NCBI GenBank assembly: GCA_900539945.1
Contig: UQDV01000027.1
Coordinates: 1 to 34,134 of the forward strand
DNA length: 34,134 nucleotides
Reading direction: 5' to 3'
DNA from: an uncultured Faecalibacterium sp.
Lineage (GTDB): Bacteria; Bacillota; Clostridia; Oscillospirales; Ruminococcaceae
Made by a program: the position numbers and the translations under genes. Below are positions 14,171 through 22,402 of the stretch, piece by piece; within the stretch, counting starts at the first letter, position 1, and each line of letters starts with the position of its first letter. The notes below the pieces were generated by a model. It saw only the letters and a list, made by a program, of their open reading frames with translations. It did not search any database and had not been told where the DNA came from.

Positions 14171-15853
14171 ATGTATCTGGATGAATATAAGCGCTGGCTG
14201 GCAGCGGAGCTGGACGATGCGGATCTGAAGCCCGAACTGGCAAAGATCGAGGGCAACGACGACGAGATCAAGGATCGCTTTGCTGTGGCTCTGAAGTTTG
14301 GCACCGCAGGCCTGCGCGGCGTCCTGGGCGCGGGTACCAACCGCATGAACATCTACGTTGTGCGTCAGGCTACCCAGGGCCTGGCCAACTGGGTCAAGAC
14401 CCAGGGCGGCAGCCAGACCGTCGCCATCAGCTACGACAGCCGCCTCAAGAGCGACGTCTTTGCCAAGACGGCTGCCGGTGTTCTGGCAGCCAATGGCATC
14501 AAGGTGCGCATCTATGATGCCCTGATGCCGGTGCCGGCCCTGAGCTTTGCTACCCGCTACTATCAGTGCAATGCAGGCATCATGGTCACCGCCTCCCACA
14601 ACCCGGCCAAGTACAACGGCTACAAGGCCTACGGCCCGGACGGCTGTCAGATGACCGATGACGCCGCCGCCATCGTGTACGACGAAATCCAGAAGACCGA
14701 CGTGCTCACCGGTGCCAAGTACATCTCCTTTGCCGAGGGCGTGGAAAACGGCCTGATCCGTTTTGTGGGCGATGACTGCAAGAAGGCCCTGTACGACGCC
14801 ATCGAGGCCCGTCAGGTGCGCCCCGGCCTGTGCAAGACCGCCGGCCTGAAGCTGGTGTACAGCCCCCTGAACGGTTCCGGTCTGGTTCCGGTCACCCATG
14901 TGCTGAACGACATGGGCATCACCGATATCACCATCGTGCCCGAGCAGGAGTACCCCAACGGCTACTTCACCACCTGCTCCTACCCCAACCCTGAGATCTT
15001 CGACGCCCTGAAGCTGGGCCTGGATCTGGCCACCAAGACCGGTGCCGACCTGATGCTGGCCACCGACCCCGACGCCGACCGCGTGGGCATCGCCATGAAG
15101 TGCCCGGATGGCAGCTATGAGCTGGTGTCCGGCAACGAGATGGGCACTCTGCTGCTGGATTACATCTGCGCAGGCCGCATCGAGAAGGGCACCATGCCCA
15201 AGAACCCCGTGGCCGTCAAGTCCATCGTGTCCACCCCGCTGGCCGATGCCATTGCCGCCCACTACGGCGTGGAGATGCGCAGCGTGCTGACCGGCTTCAA
15301 GTGGATCGGCGACCAGATCGCCAATCTGGAAGCTGCCGGTGAAGTGGACCGCTTCATCTTCGGCTTCGAGGAAAGCTACGGCTATCTGGCAGGCCCCTAT
15401 GTCCGCGATAAGGATGCCGTCATCGGCTCCATGCTGATCTGCGAGATGGCTGCTTACTACCGCAGCATCGGTTCCTCCATCAAGCAGCGTCTGGAAGAGA
15501 TCTACAAGGAGTACGGCCGCTACCTGAACAAGGTGGACAGCTTCGAGTTCCCCGGCCTGACCGGCATGGAGAAGATGGCGTCCATCATGCAGAAGCTGCG
15601 CGACAACCCGCCCACCGAGCTGGCCGGCCACAAGGTGGTCAAGGTCACCGACTACAAGAAGCCCGAGGAGACCGGCCTGCCGGCTGCCAACGTGCTGATC
15701 TACGCACTGGAGAACGGTGCGACTGTGGTGGTCCGTCCCTCCGGCACCGAGCCGAAGATCAAGACCTACTTCACCACCCTGGGCAAGGATCTGGCCGAGG
15801 CCCAGGCCCAGAAGGATGCCCTGGCTGCTGCCATTGAGCCCATCCTGGCATAA
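14171..15853 (+). CDS. phospho-sugar mutase (phosphoglucomutase/phosphomannomutase family)
   Basis: A 560-residue cytoplasmic enzyme with all four family signatures: active-site TASHNP (140-145, Ser142 carries the phosphate), the Mg2+ loop DPDADRVG (299-306), the sugar-specificity loop GFEESYG (398-404) and the phosphate-binding loop RPSGTEP (522-528). It interconverts hexose-1- and hexose-6-phosphates, linking glycogen and nucleotide-sugar synthesis with glycolysis. The length fits the PgcA-type of Firmicutes rather than the shorter GlmM type (about 450). The start at 14171 is preferred because GGTAAGGTG lies just before it and the N-terminus MYLDEYKRWL is typical. Codon use is strongly biased to preferred codons, suggesting high expression. 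Confidence 0.95.
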   Translation: MYLDEYKRWLAAELDDADLKPELAKIEGNDDEIKDRFAVALKFGTAGLRGVLGAGTNRMNIYVVRQATQGLANWVKTQGGSQTVAISYDSRLKSDVFAKTAAGVLAANGIKVRIYDALMPVPALSFATRYYQCNAGIMVTASHNPAKYNGYKAYGPDGCQMTDDAAAIVYDEIQKTDVLTGAKYISFAEGVENGLIRFVGDDCKKALYDAIEARQVRPGLCKTAGLKLVYSPLNGSGLVPVTHVLNDMGITDITIVPEQEYPNGYFTTCSYPNPEIFDALKLGLDLATKTGADLMLATDPDADRVGIAMKCPDGSYELVSGNEMGTLLLDYICAGRIEKGTMPKNPVAVKSIVSTPLADAIAAHYGVEMRSVLTGFKWIGDQIANLEAAGEVDRFIFGFEESYGYLAGPYVRDKDAVIGSMLICEMAAYYRSIGSSIKQRLEEIYKEYGRYLNKVDSFEFPGLTGMEKMASIMQKLRDNPPTELAGHKVVKVTDYKKPEETGLPAANVLIYALENGATVVVRPSGTEPKIKTYFTTLGKDLAEAQAQKDALAAAIEPILA

Positions 15854-15874
15854 ACCGCACTGAAATAAGGTCCC

Positions 15875-15922
15875 AAAGCCCTTTTGCACCCGCCTGCCCG
15901 GCGGTGCAAAAGGGCTTTTTTG
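15875..15922 (+). terminator. terminator of the phosphohexomutase gene
   Basis: AAGCCCTTTTGCACC (15876-15890) pairs with GGTGCAAAAGGGCTT (15903-15917), followed by TTTT. Confidence 0.92.
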
Positions 15923-15936
15923 CTGGGCGGAACCGG

Positions 15937-15965
15937 TTGCAGTTTGCGGGCCGATACGCTATAAT
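15937..15965 (+). promoter_or_regulatory. promoter of the ispDF-cdaA operon
   Basis: TTGCAG (15937-15942), a 17-base spacer and a perfect TATAAT (15960-15965). The expected transcription start near 15972 coincides with an in-frame ATG at 15971, which bears on the choice of the ispDF start. Confidence 0.85.
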
Positions 15966-16036
15966 AAAAGATGACTTATTATAGCCAGCCGCAGCCGGAA
16001 ACACCGGCGCGGCGGCAGCAGGGGCAGGTGTGCAGA

Positions 16037-17203
16037 TTGCAAAAAACGATTTCGGCCGTGCTGGTGGCGGCAGGTTCTTCCACCCGGATGGGGTTCGACA
16101 AGCTCAGCTTTGACCTGGGCGGCGAAACGGTGCTGCACCGCAGCATCCGCGCTTTTGAGCAGTGCCCGCAGATCGGCGAGATCGTGCTGGTGGCGGGCAA
16201 AAACCGTGCTTTCGTGGAGCAGCAGGCCGTCGGCTGCACCAAGCCGGTGCAGATCGTGGCCGGTGGTGCCACCCGCGCCGAGAGCGCCAAGAATGGCGTG
16301 CTGGCAGCCCACGGGGAGCTGGTGGCTGTGCACGACGCAGCCCGGCCCTTTGTGAGCCCGGCCGTCATCGCGGCGGTGCTGGAAGCCGCTGCCCGCTGCG
16401 GAGCTGCCGCCCCGGCAGTGCCGGTCAAGGACACCATCAAGCAGGCCGTGCCCGGCGACGGCAAAACGGTGCCGGAAGCCTGCCTTGTGCGCAGCACCCC
16501 GGACCGCAGTACCCTGTATGCGGTGCAGACGCCCCAGTGCTTTGACCGGGCGCAGTATCTGGCCGCCCTGCAGGAGCTGGACGCCGAAAAAGCCCGGCTG
16601 GTCACCGATGACTGCAGCCTGTTCGAGCTCACTGGCCGCTCGGTGCAGCTCACCCAGGGTGACTACGCCAACCTGAAGATCACCACGCGGGAGGACCTGC
16701 CCCGCCCGGTACAGAAAGAGGAAACGAGAATGCGCATTGGACATGGTTATGACGTGCACCGCCTGGTGGAAGGCCGCAAGCTGATCCTGGGCGGCGTGGA
16801 GATCCCCTTTGAAAAGGGCCTGCTGGGCCACTCGGACGCCGATGTGCTGGCCCACGCGGTGATGGACGCCGTGCTGGGTGCGGCGGCGCTGGGGGATATC
16901 GGCCAGCATTTCCCGGACAATGACCCCGCCTATGCCGGGGCCGACAGCCTGGAGCTGGCCCGCCATGTGGCCCGCATCCTGTCGGAGCACGGTTACCGGG
17001 TGGAAAACATCGACGCCACCATCCTCTGTCAGCGGCCCAAGCTGGCACCGCACATCCCGGCCATGCGGGCCAATCTGGCGGCGGCTTTCGGCCTGCCGGT
17101 GGACGCTGTGAGCGTCAAGGCTACCACGGAAGAGCATCTGGGCTTTACCGGCGAGGGACTGGGCATTGCCGCCCACGCCGTCGCCCTGATCGAAACACGG
17201 TAA
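16037..17203 (+). CDS. ispDF: bifunctional IspD-IspF enzyme of the MEP isoprenoid pathway
   Basis: One polypeptide of 388 residues joins two enzymes. IspD (about 1-222) makes CDP-methylerythritol and shows [24 protein letters not shown] and the TPQ/TDD region. IspF (about 231-388) makes the cyclodiphosphate and shows [11 protein letters not shown] with its metal ligands, [27 protein letters not shown] and [12 protein letters not shown]. The intermediate step IspE is not here. The TTG at 16037 ([13 protein letters not shown]) is preferred as start. It gives the normal IspD N-terminus and follows GGGGCAGGTG. The ATG at 15971 falls at the predicted transcription start, so using it would mean a leaderless message with 22 extra residues. 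First gene of a long operon. Confidence 0.93.
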   Translation: MQKTISAVLVAAGSSTRMGFDKLSFDLGGETVLHRSIRAFEQCPQIGEIVLVAGKNRAFVEQQAVGCTKPVQIVAGGATRAESAKNGVLAAHGELVAVHDAARPFVSPAVIAAVLEAAARCGAAAPAVPVKDTIKQAVPGDGKTVPEACLVRSTPDRSTLYAVQTPQCFDRAQYLAALQELDAEKARLVTDDCSLFELTGRSVQLTQGDYANLKITTREDLPRPVQKEETRMRIGHGYDVHRLVEGRKLILGGVEIPFEKGLLGHSDADVLAHAVMDAVLGAAALGDIGQHFPDNDPAYAGADSLELARHVARILSEHGYRVENIDATILCQRPKLAPHIPAMRANLAAAFGLPVDAVSVKATTEEHLGFTGEGLGIAAHAVALIETR

Positions 17204-17218
17204 CAGGAGTGTGCGTCC

Positions 17219-18121
17219 ATGACACTGAATGCGATCATTGCCAATTTTCAGACCTTCAAGCTCGTTGACCTGCTGGATATCATCATCATTGCGTTCCTGA
17301 TCTACCAGCTGCTGGGCATCGTCAACCGTACCCGCGCCGGGCAGCTGTTCAAGGGCGCGCTGCTGGTCATGGCGGTTTATCTGGTGGCCGAAACGCTGAA
17401 CATGCGCACGGTCACCTGGCTGCTCAACTCGCTGCTGCAGGTGGGCCTGCTTACCCTGGTGGTGCTGTTCCAGCCGGAGATCCGCCGTGCTCTGGAGCGC
17501 ATGGGCCAGACCGACCAGTGGGCCGCAAAGCTGTTCAACGTGAAAGGCCGCTACAACGACCCCAGCCTGAAAGGGGCCTGGCGCAGCGCCATCATTGCCA
17601 TCTGCGACGCGGCAGAGCGCTTTTCGGAGACCAAGACCGGTGCGCTTATCGTGCTGGAACGCCACACCAACCTGTCTGAGATCGTGCGCACCGGCACCCC
17701 GGTGAACAGCGCGGTGAATCTGGAAGTGCTGGGCACCATCTTCTACGAGGGCACCCCCCTGCACGACGGTGCCGCCATCATCGAGAACGGCCGCATCAAG
17801 GCCGCAGGCTGCGTGCTGCCGCTTTCCAATAATCTGGATCTGGGCAAGGACATGGGTACCCGCCACCGCGCCTGCCTGGGCATTGCCGAAAACTCGGACG
17901 CCATCGCCATCGTGGTCAGCGAGGAGACGGGCATCATCTCCATGGCAAAAAATGGCGTGCTGATCCGTCATTTTGACCGCCAGACCCTGTACACCCGCCT
18001 GATCGACGAGATGATCCCCAAGGAGCCTGTGGTGGAAAAGAGCACGGCCGACACCTGGAAGGACCGCGCAAAGAGCCTGATGAAGTGGGTCAGCCAGAAA
18101 GGGGAGGACGAGCAGCAATGA
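17219..18121 (+). CDS. cdaA: diadenylate cyclase CdaA (membrane-bound c-di-AMP synthase)
   Basis: A 300-residue protein with three N-terminal membrane segments (about 17-35, 43-59, 64-84) and a cytoplasmic DAC domain. The active-site motifs DGA (183-185) and RHR (215-217) are intact, with SNNLDLGKDMGTRHRA around the second. It joins two ATP into c-di-AMP, the messenger that controls potassium and osmolyte balance and cell-wall strength. CAGGAG stands before the ATG. It follows ispDF after 15 bases and overlaps cdaR by four bases (ATGA), the standard cdaA-cdaR pair. In many Firmicutes glmM comes third, but it is absent here. Confidence 0.96.
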   Translation: MTLNAIIANFQTFKLVDLLDIIIIAFLIYQLLGIVNRTRAGQLFKGALLVMAVYLVAETLNMRTVTWLLNSLLQVGLLTLVVLFQPEIRRALERMGQTDQWAAKLFNVKGRYNDPSLKGAWRSAIIAICDAAERFSETKTGALIVLERHTNLSEIVRTGTPVNSAVNLEVLGTIFYEGTPLHDGAAIIENGRIKAAGCVLPLSNNLDLGKDMGTRHRACLGIAENSDAIAIVVSEETGIISMAKNGVLIRHFDRQTLYTRLIDEMIPKEPVVEKSTADTWKDRAKSLMKWVSQKGEDEQQ

Positions 18122-19425
18122 ACAGTAAACCGAACAAGTCGAACGGCACAAAGCCTGCGGTGGGCAGCCACAGCCGGAGCATTCTGGACGACCGCCGCAT
18201 CCGGCTGGCACTGTCCATTCTGGGTGCCATTGTGGCCTGGATGATCGTGACCATCATCGTGCAGCCCGGCACCACCAACACCATCTACAATGTGCCGGTG
18301 GACTATACCTACGATTCCTCCGTTTATACCTCCCGTGGACTGAGCATCGTCAGCGCCGAGGACAAGACGGTGAACCTGAAGATCTCCGGCGACGGCTACA
18401 CCATCGGCAGCTTGACGGCCTCCGATTTTGTGGTCTACCCGGACTGGTCCAGCGTGCGGGACAGCGGCCAAAAGACCCTGCGCCTGCTGGTGCGGGGGGC
18501 CAACGGCATGCTCAATGGCGTCACCGTGACCATCGACGGCTCCGACAACATGGTGGACGTGATGTTCGATGTGGTGGAGGAAAAGACCCTTCCCGTCACC
18601 GTGACCACCAATTACCTGACCATCTCGGACGGGTATATCCTCTACAGCACCGAGGTGTCCAAGGACATGGTCACTCTGTCCGGCCCCAGCAGTGAGCTGG
18701 ACAAGGTGACCACCTGCACCGCCGAGGTGACCTACTCCGGCGAGCTGGACAGCTCGGTCACCCTGGCAACGCCGCTGCGGTTCTACACCTCCGGCGGCAC
18801 GGAAGTGAACTTTGAGTACACCGAGCTGGAAGAGAGCAGCGTGGACGTGACCTTGCAGGTGTACAAGATGGCCACTCTGCCGGTGAACGTGAGCTTCATC
18901 AACGCGCCCCGCGACTTTGACGAGTCGGTGCTGGTGTATGAGCTCAGCCGCAAGCAGCTCAAGGTGGCCGGCCCGGCGGAAAAGATCGACGCGTTGTCCA
19001 CCTTGTCCATCGGCACCATCGACCTGTCCACCTTCACCCTGAACAAGGTCTATGAGCTGCCCATTGAGCTGCCCAGCGACATCTACCTGCTGGACAACAT
19101 TTCCACCATCACCCTCAGCTTTGACTGCTCCGGTCTGGAGACCAAGACCATGAACCTGCCTTCCAGCTGTGTGCAGGTGGTGAATCTGCCGTCCACCTAT
19201 CAGCTCACGGTGGAGACCGAACGGCTGATGAACGTGACCCTCTGCGGCCCGAAGGCTGCATTGGAGACCCTGACCCCGGAACAGGTGGTCGTGGAGATCG
19301 ACGCGGAGGACTTCTCGGTGGCCACCGGCCAGCAGAACATCGCCTGCCGCCTGTATGTGCCCTCCAACGGCAGGATCTTTGCACTGGGCAGCTATGTGCT
19401 GCAGTGCCGCATTGAAAGCAACTGA
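18118..19425 (+). CDS. cdaR: CdaR/YbbR-domain regulator of CdaA
   Basis: A 435-residue protein with a short basic cytoplasmic head, one membrane segment (about 29-49, LALSILGAIVAWMIVTIIVQ) and an extracellular part of four successive YbbR-like beta domains. Each carries a phrase of the type VTLSGP, LKVAGP or VTLCGP near its end. In Bacillus and relatives CdaR binds CdaA through membrane and outer domains and tunes c-di-AMP output. The start codon lies in the last bases of cdaA, with GGGGAGG upstream inside that gene. The repeat number and length are normal for the family. Confidence 0.92.
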   Translation: MNSKPNKSNGTKPAVGSHSRSILDDRRIRLALSILGAIVAWMIVTIIVQPGTTNTIYNVPVDYTYDSSVYTSRGLSIVSAEDKTVNLKISGDGYTIGSLTASDFVVYPDWSSVRDSGQKTLRLLVRGANGMLNGVTVTIDGSDNMVDVMFDVVEEKTLPVTVTTNYLTISDGYILYSTEVSKDMVTLSGPSSELDKVTTCTAEVTYSGELDSSVTLATPLRFYTSGGTEVNFEYTELEESSVDVTLQVYKMATLPVNVSFINAPRDFDESVLVYELSRKQLKVAGPAEKIDALSTLSIGTIDLSTFTLNKVYELPIELPSDIYLLDNISTITLSFDCSGLETKTMNLPSSCVQVVNLPSTYQLTVETERLMNVTLCGPKAALETLTPEQVVVEIDAEDFSVATGQQNIACRLYVPSNGRIFALGSYVLQCRIESN

Positions 19426-19446
19426 TAAAAAGGAACACACTGTACT

Positions 19447-21042
19447 ATGATTCTCGTTCGCAACATCCGTCTGCCGCTCTCCGCCGGGGAACCGCAGGCA
19501 TTTGAAAAGGCCCTGCGGGAGGCACGCATCCCTCGCGCAAAGGTGCAGCATCTGGGCGTGGCAAAGCTGTCGGTGGACGCCCGCCGCGGCCAGCCCAAGC
19601 TGGTGTACACCGTGGCTGTCACCCTGAAAAACGAAGCCGAAGAACCCGCCTTCGCCGGGGCATCGGCCAACGTGTCCCTGCACAGCAGGACCGACTTCCG
19701 GGTGCAACGGGGCACGCAGAAGCTGCCCCACCGCCCGGTGGTGTGCGGCCTGGGGCCTGCCGGTCTGTTTGCGGCGCTGCTGCTGGCCCGGCAGGGTTAC
19801 CGGCCCATCGTGCTGGAGCGCGGCCCGGCGCTGGACGAGCGGGTGCAGGCGGTGGAACACTTTTCCGCCACCGGCGAGCTGGACCCCAACGCGAACATCC
19901 AGTTCGGTGAGGGCGGCGCAGGCACCTTCTCGGACGGCAAGCTGACCACCCGCATCGGTGACGAGCTGTGCGGCCTTGTCACGGAAGTGTTTTTGCAGCA
20001 CGGTGCCCCGGCGGAGATCGCCTGGAAGCAGAAGCCCCATGTGGGCACCGACCTGCTGCGGGGGGTCATCACCTCCATCCGCAAAGAGATCGAATCCCTG
20101 GGCGGTGAGGTGCATTTCAACACGGCCCTCACCGGTCTGGAACAGAAAAACGGACACATTACCGGAATTTTCACAACGGATGGTTCCTTTGCCTGCGAAG
20201 CACTGGTGTTTGCGGTGGGCCACTCGGCCCGCGATACCTTTGCCATGCTCATGGACAGCGGCCTTGTGCTGGAGTGCAAGCCCTTCAGCGTGGGCTTCCG
20301 CGCAGAGCATCTGCAGAGCGAGATCGAAAAGAGCCTGTATCACGAGGCGGCAGGCCACCCGGCCCTGCCCCGCGGCGAATACCAGCTGTCCCAGCATGTG
20401 GGGGAGCGGTGCGTGTATACCTTCTGCATGTGCCCCGGCGGGCAGGTGGTGGCCTCGGCCAGTGAGGAAGGCCGTGTGGTGACCAACGGCATGAGCTACC
20501 ATGCCCGCAGCGGCAAAAATGCAAACGCCGCCGTGGTGGTGAGCGTGAACGGCACCGACTTTGCAAACGACCCCCGGCAGGCCATCGCGTTCCAGCGGGA
20601 GCTGGAAGCAAAGGCCTACGCGGCAGGCCGTGCGGCCGGGCCTTACGCCGCCCCGGCTGAGAACATCCGGAGCTTTCTGGAAGGGCAGGGGCAGCTGCAC
20701 ATCGGCAGCGTGGAACCGACCTACGACCGCGGCGTGACCGCAGCCGACCTGGGCAGTCTGCTGCCTGCGGAGCTGGCCGACACCCTGCGGGCCGGTCTGC
20801 GTGCCTATGAGCACAAGATCGCGGGCTACACCGCACCGGATGCCATCCTCACCGGCCTGGAGACCCGCACCAGCAGCCCGGTGCGGCTGAAGCGGGAAGA
20901 GAACTTCGAGTGCACCCAGCTGGCAGGGCTTTACCCCTGCGGCGAGGGCGCGGGATATGCGGGCGGCATCATGAGCGCCGCCGTGGATGGCCTGCGGGTG
21001 GCCCGCGCCATCATCAGCCGGTATGCACCGGCAGAAGGGTGA
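19447..21042 (+). CDS. FAD-dependent oxidoreductase, COG2509 type
   Basis: A 531-residue cytoplasmic flavoprotein of the uncharacterised FAD-dependent dehydrogenase group. Residues 1-90 are a small alpha/beta domain (VRNIRLPLS, then PKLVYTVAVTL). The dinucleotide fold follows at about 97 (RPVVCGLGPAGLFAALLLARQGY). Family landmarks are NIQFGEGGAGTFSDGKLTTR, KPFSVGFRAEH, and the C-terminal GLYPCGEGAGYAGGIMSAAVDG, which closes over FAD. The substrate is unknown for the whole family. AAGGA lies 12 bases before the ATG, rather far. It follows cdaR after 21 bases where other Firmicutes have glmM, and leads into the xpaC-recJ genes. Confidence 0.9.
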   Translation: MILVRNIRLPLSAGEPQAFEKALREARIPRAKVQHLGVAKLSVDARRGQPKLVYTVAVTLKNEAEEPAFAGASANVSLHSRTDFRVQRGTQKLPHRPVVCGLGPAGLFAALLLARQGYRPIVLERGPALDERVQAVEHFSATGELDPNANIQFGEGGAGTFSDGKLTTRIGDELCGLVTEVFLQHGAPAEIAWKQKPHVGTDLLRGVITSIRKEIESLGGEVHFNTALTGLEQKNGHITGIFTTDGSFACEALVFAVGHSARDTFAMLMDSGLVLECKPFSVGFRAEHLQSEIEKSLYHEAAGHPALPRGEYQLSQHVGERCVYTFCMCPGGQVVASASEEGRVVTNGMSYHARSGKNANAAVVVSVNGTDFANDPRQAIAFQRELEAKAYAAGRAAGPYAAPAENIRSFLEGQGQLHIGSVEPTYDRGVTAADLGSLLPAELADTLRAGLRAYEHKIAGYTAPDAILTGLETRTSSPVRLKREENFECTQLAGLYPCGEGAGYAGGIMSAAVDGLRVARAIISRYAPAEG

Positions 21043-21052
21043 GAAGATTTTG

Positions 21053-22402
21053 ATGAACGATCGTGAAAACGACAACCGGATCAAGGACGAAGGCCGTCAG
21101 GTGCAGCAGGAACTGGAGGACCAGCTGCGCGCCTTTGGCGACACCATGACCGACGCCTTTGCCCATGGCTTTGAGGGCCGGGGCATGGAGATCGGCGACC
21201 GGGCCTGGGATGTGGGAAAAGCAGCCGTCCATGCGGCCAACTTCGGCATCTCGGAAGCGGGAAAAGCCCTCCGGAACAGCCGGAACGAATACTACAAAGC
21301 CCAGCAGGAGGCACAGAAAACCGGGCCCCGGAACGCGGGCGGGATGCCCCAGTGGGCCAGACAGATCTTTGGCCTGAAAGGGGAGCAGACCCCCGTAGAC
21401 CTGCTGCGTGCAGACGGCAAAAAGCGCCAGAACGGCGGTGCAGCCCTGCTGGCCGTGGGCATCACCTTCATGGTGATCTTTGGGCTGGGGATGCTGGGCT
21501 GTCTCATCGGGCTGGGCACTATTTCGCCGACTGCTTTGGGCGACGTTGTGGTGTCGACTGCTGAGGACGGCGGCATCCTGATGACGGGCACGGGCTACGT
21601 TATGAACACCGCCTACAACGTGCTGGGCATCGTCAGCGGCGTGTTGGGCCTTGCCACGGCGGGCTTTGGCTGGATGACGGCCTGTGGTTCCGCCTGGGTG
21701 AAAGCTGGAAAGCAGCTGGGGCAGTTCGCCGATCTTGCGGATACCACCGACTACCACCAGGGCCTTTCGGTTCGGATGCTGGCCGACCTCGTCCACCAGA
21801 ACCGGAAAAAAATGCTGAAGAAGCTGCAAAAGTACATCCGCAAAGGCTGGCTGAACGGCTGGCTGGATGAAAAAACGGAAACACTCTATCTGACGGCGGA
21901 GGATTACCGCGCCGCCCAGGAAACGGCGGCTGCACCCCAGGCACAGCCGCAGCCGGAACCGGCTCCGGAGCAGCGCGAGGAAACGCCTCTCAATCTGGAA
22001 ACGGCCCGCCGCTTTGCCGCTGTGCTGGAACAGGAAAAGCAGCTCATGCAGGACGCGCAGGGCGTGGAGGAGCTGGCCCACATGCAGAAGACCACCGAGG
22101 CCATCTGCGACTGGCTGGAAGCCCACCCTGAAAGCCTGCCGAAAGCACGGCGGTTCGCGGAATACTATATCCCCACCACCCTCAAGCTGCTGCACACCTA
22201 CAACGATGTGCAGGGCCAGAAAGGCGATAATGCCGAGAGCATCCGCCGGGACATTGCAGGCATCCTGCACACGCTGAACCAGGCCTTTGACAACCTCTAC
22301 GACAATCTGCTGAGCGATGTGGCGCTGGATGTCTCCAGCGAGATCGCGGCATTGCAGGGAATGCTGGCCAACGACGGCCTGACCGGGAGGGATTTCCAAT
22401 GA
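21053..22402 (+). CDS. XpaC-family membrane protein (5-bromo-4-chloroindolyl phosphate hydrolysis family)
   Basis: A 449-residue protein in three parts. An acidic, helical N-terminal region (1-125) is rich in Gln and Ala. Two membrane segments lie at about 130-157 (ALLAVGITFMVIFGLGMLGCLIG) and about 188-212. A C-terminal helical domain follows, with a Pro/Gln/Ala linker (about 285-310) and the block YYIPTTLKLLHTYNDVQGQKGDNAESI plus LNQAFDNLYDNLLSDVALDVSSEI, which is the mark of XpaC proteins. The family name comes from a Bacillus phenotype. A true hydrolase activity is unproven, and a scaffold or toxin-resistance role as in TelA-linked relatives is as likely. AAGGGTGAG precedes the ATG. It overlaps recJ by ATGA. 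Confidence 0.8.
   Translation: MNDRENDNRIKDEGRQVQQELEDQLRAFGDTMTDAFAHGFEGRGMEIGDRAWDVGKAAVHAANFGISEAGKALRNSRNEYYKAQQEAQKTGPRNAGGMPQWARQIFGLKGEQTPVDLLRADGKKRQNGGAALLAVGITFMVIFGLGMLGCLIGLGTISPTALGDVVVSTAEDGGILMTGTGYVMNTAYNVLGIVSGVLGLATAGFGWMTACGSAWVKAGKQLGQFADLADTTDYHQGLSVRMLADLVHQNRKKMLKKLQKYIRKGWLNGWLDEKTETLYLTAEDYRAAQETAAAPQAQPQPEPAPEQREETPLNLETARRFAAVLEQEKQLMQDAQGVEELAHMQKTTEAICDWLEAHPESLPKARRFAEYYIPTTLKLLHTYNDVQGQKGDNAESIRRDIAGILHTLNQAFDNLYDNLLSDVALDVSSEIAALQGMLANDGLTGRDFQ

Noticed and set aside
15971..16036. ATG at 15971 as start of ispDF
   Set aside because: It coincides with the predicted transcription start and adds 22 residues foreign to IspD; the TTG at 16037 fits better. Kept as an open question in the findings.
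17968..21084. Open frame of about 1,038 codons on the minus strand
   Set aside because: Mirror of cdaR and the FAD oxidoreductase, with the same His/Gly/Gln-rich low-complexity make-up and no ribosome site.
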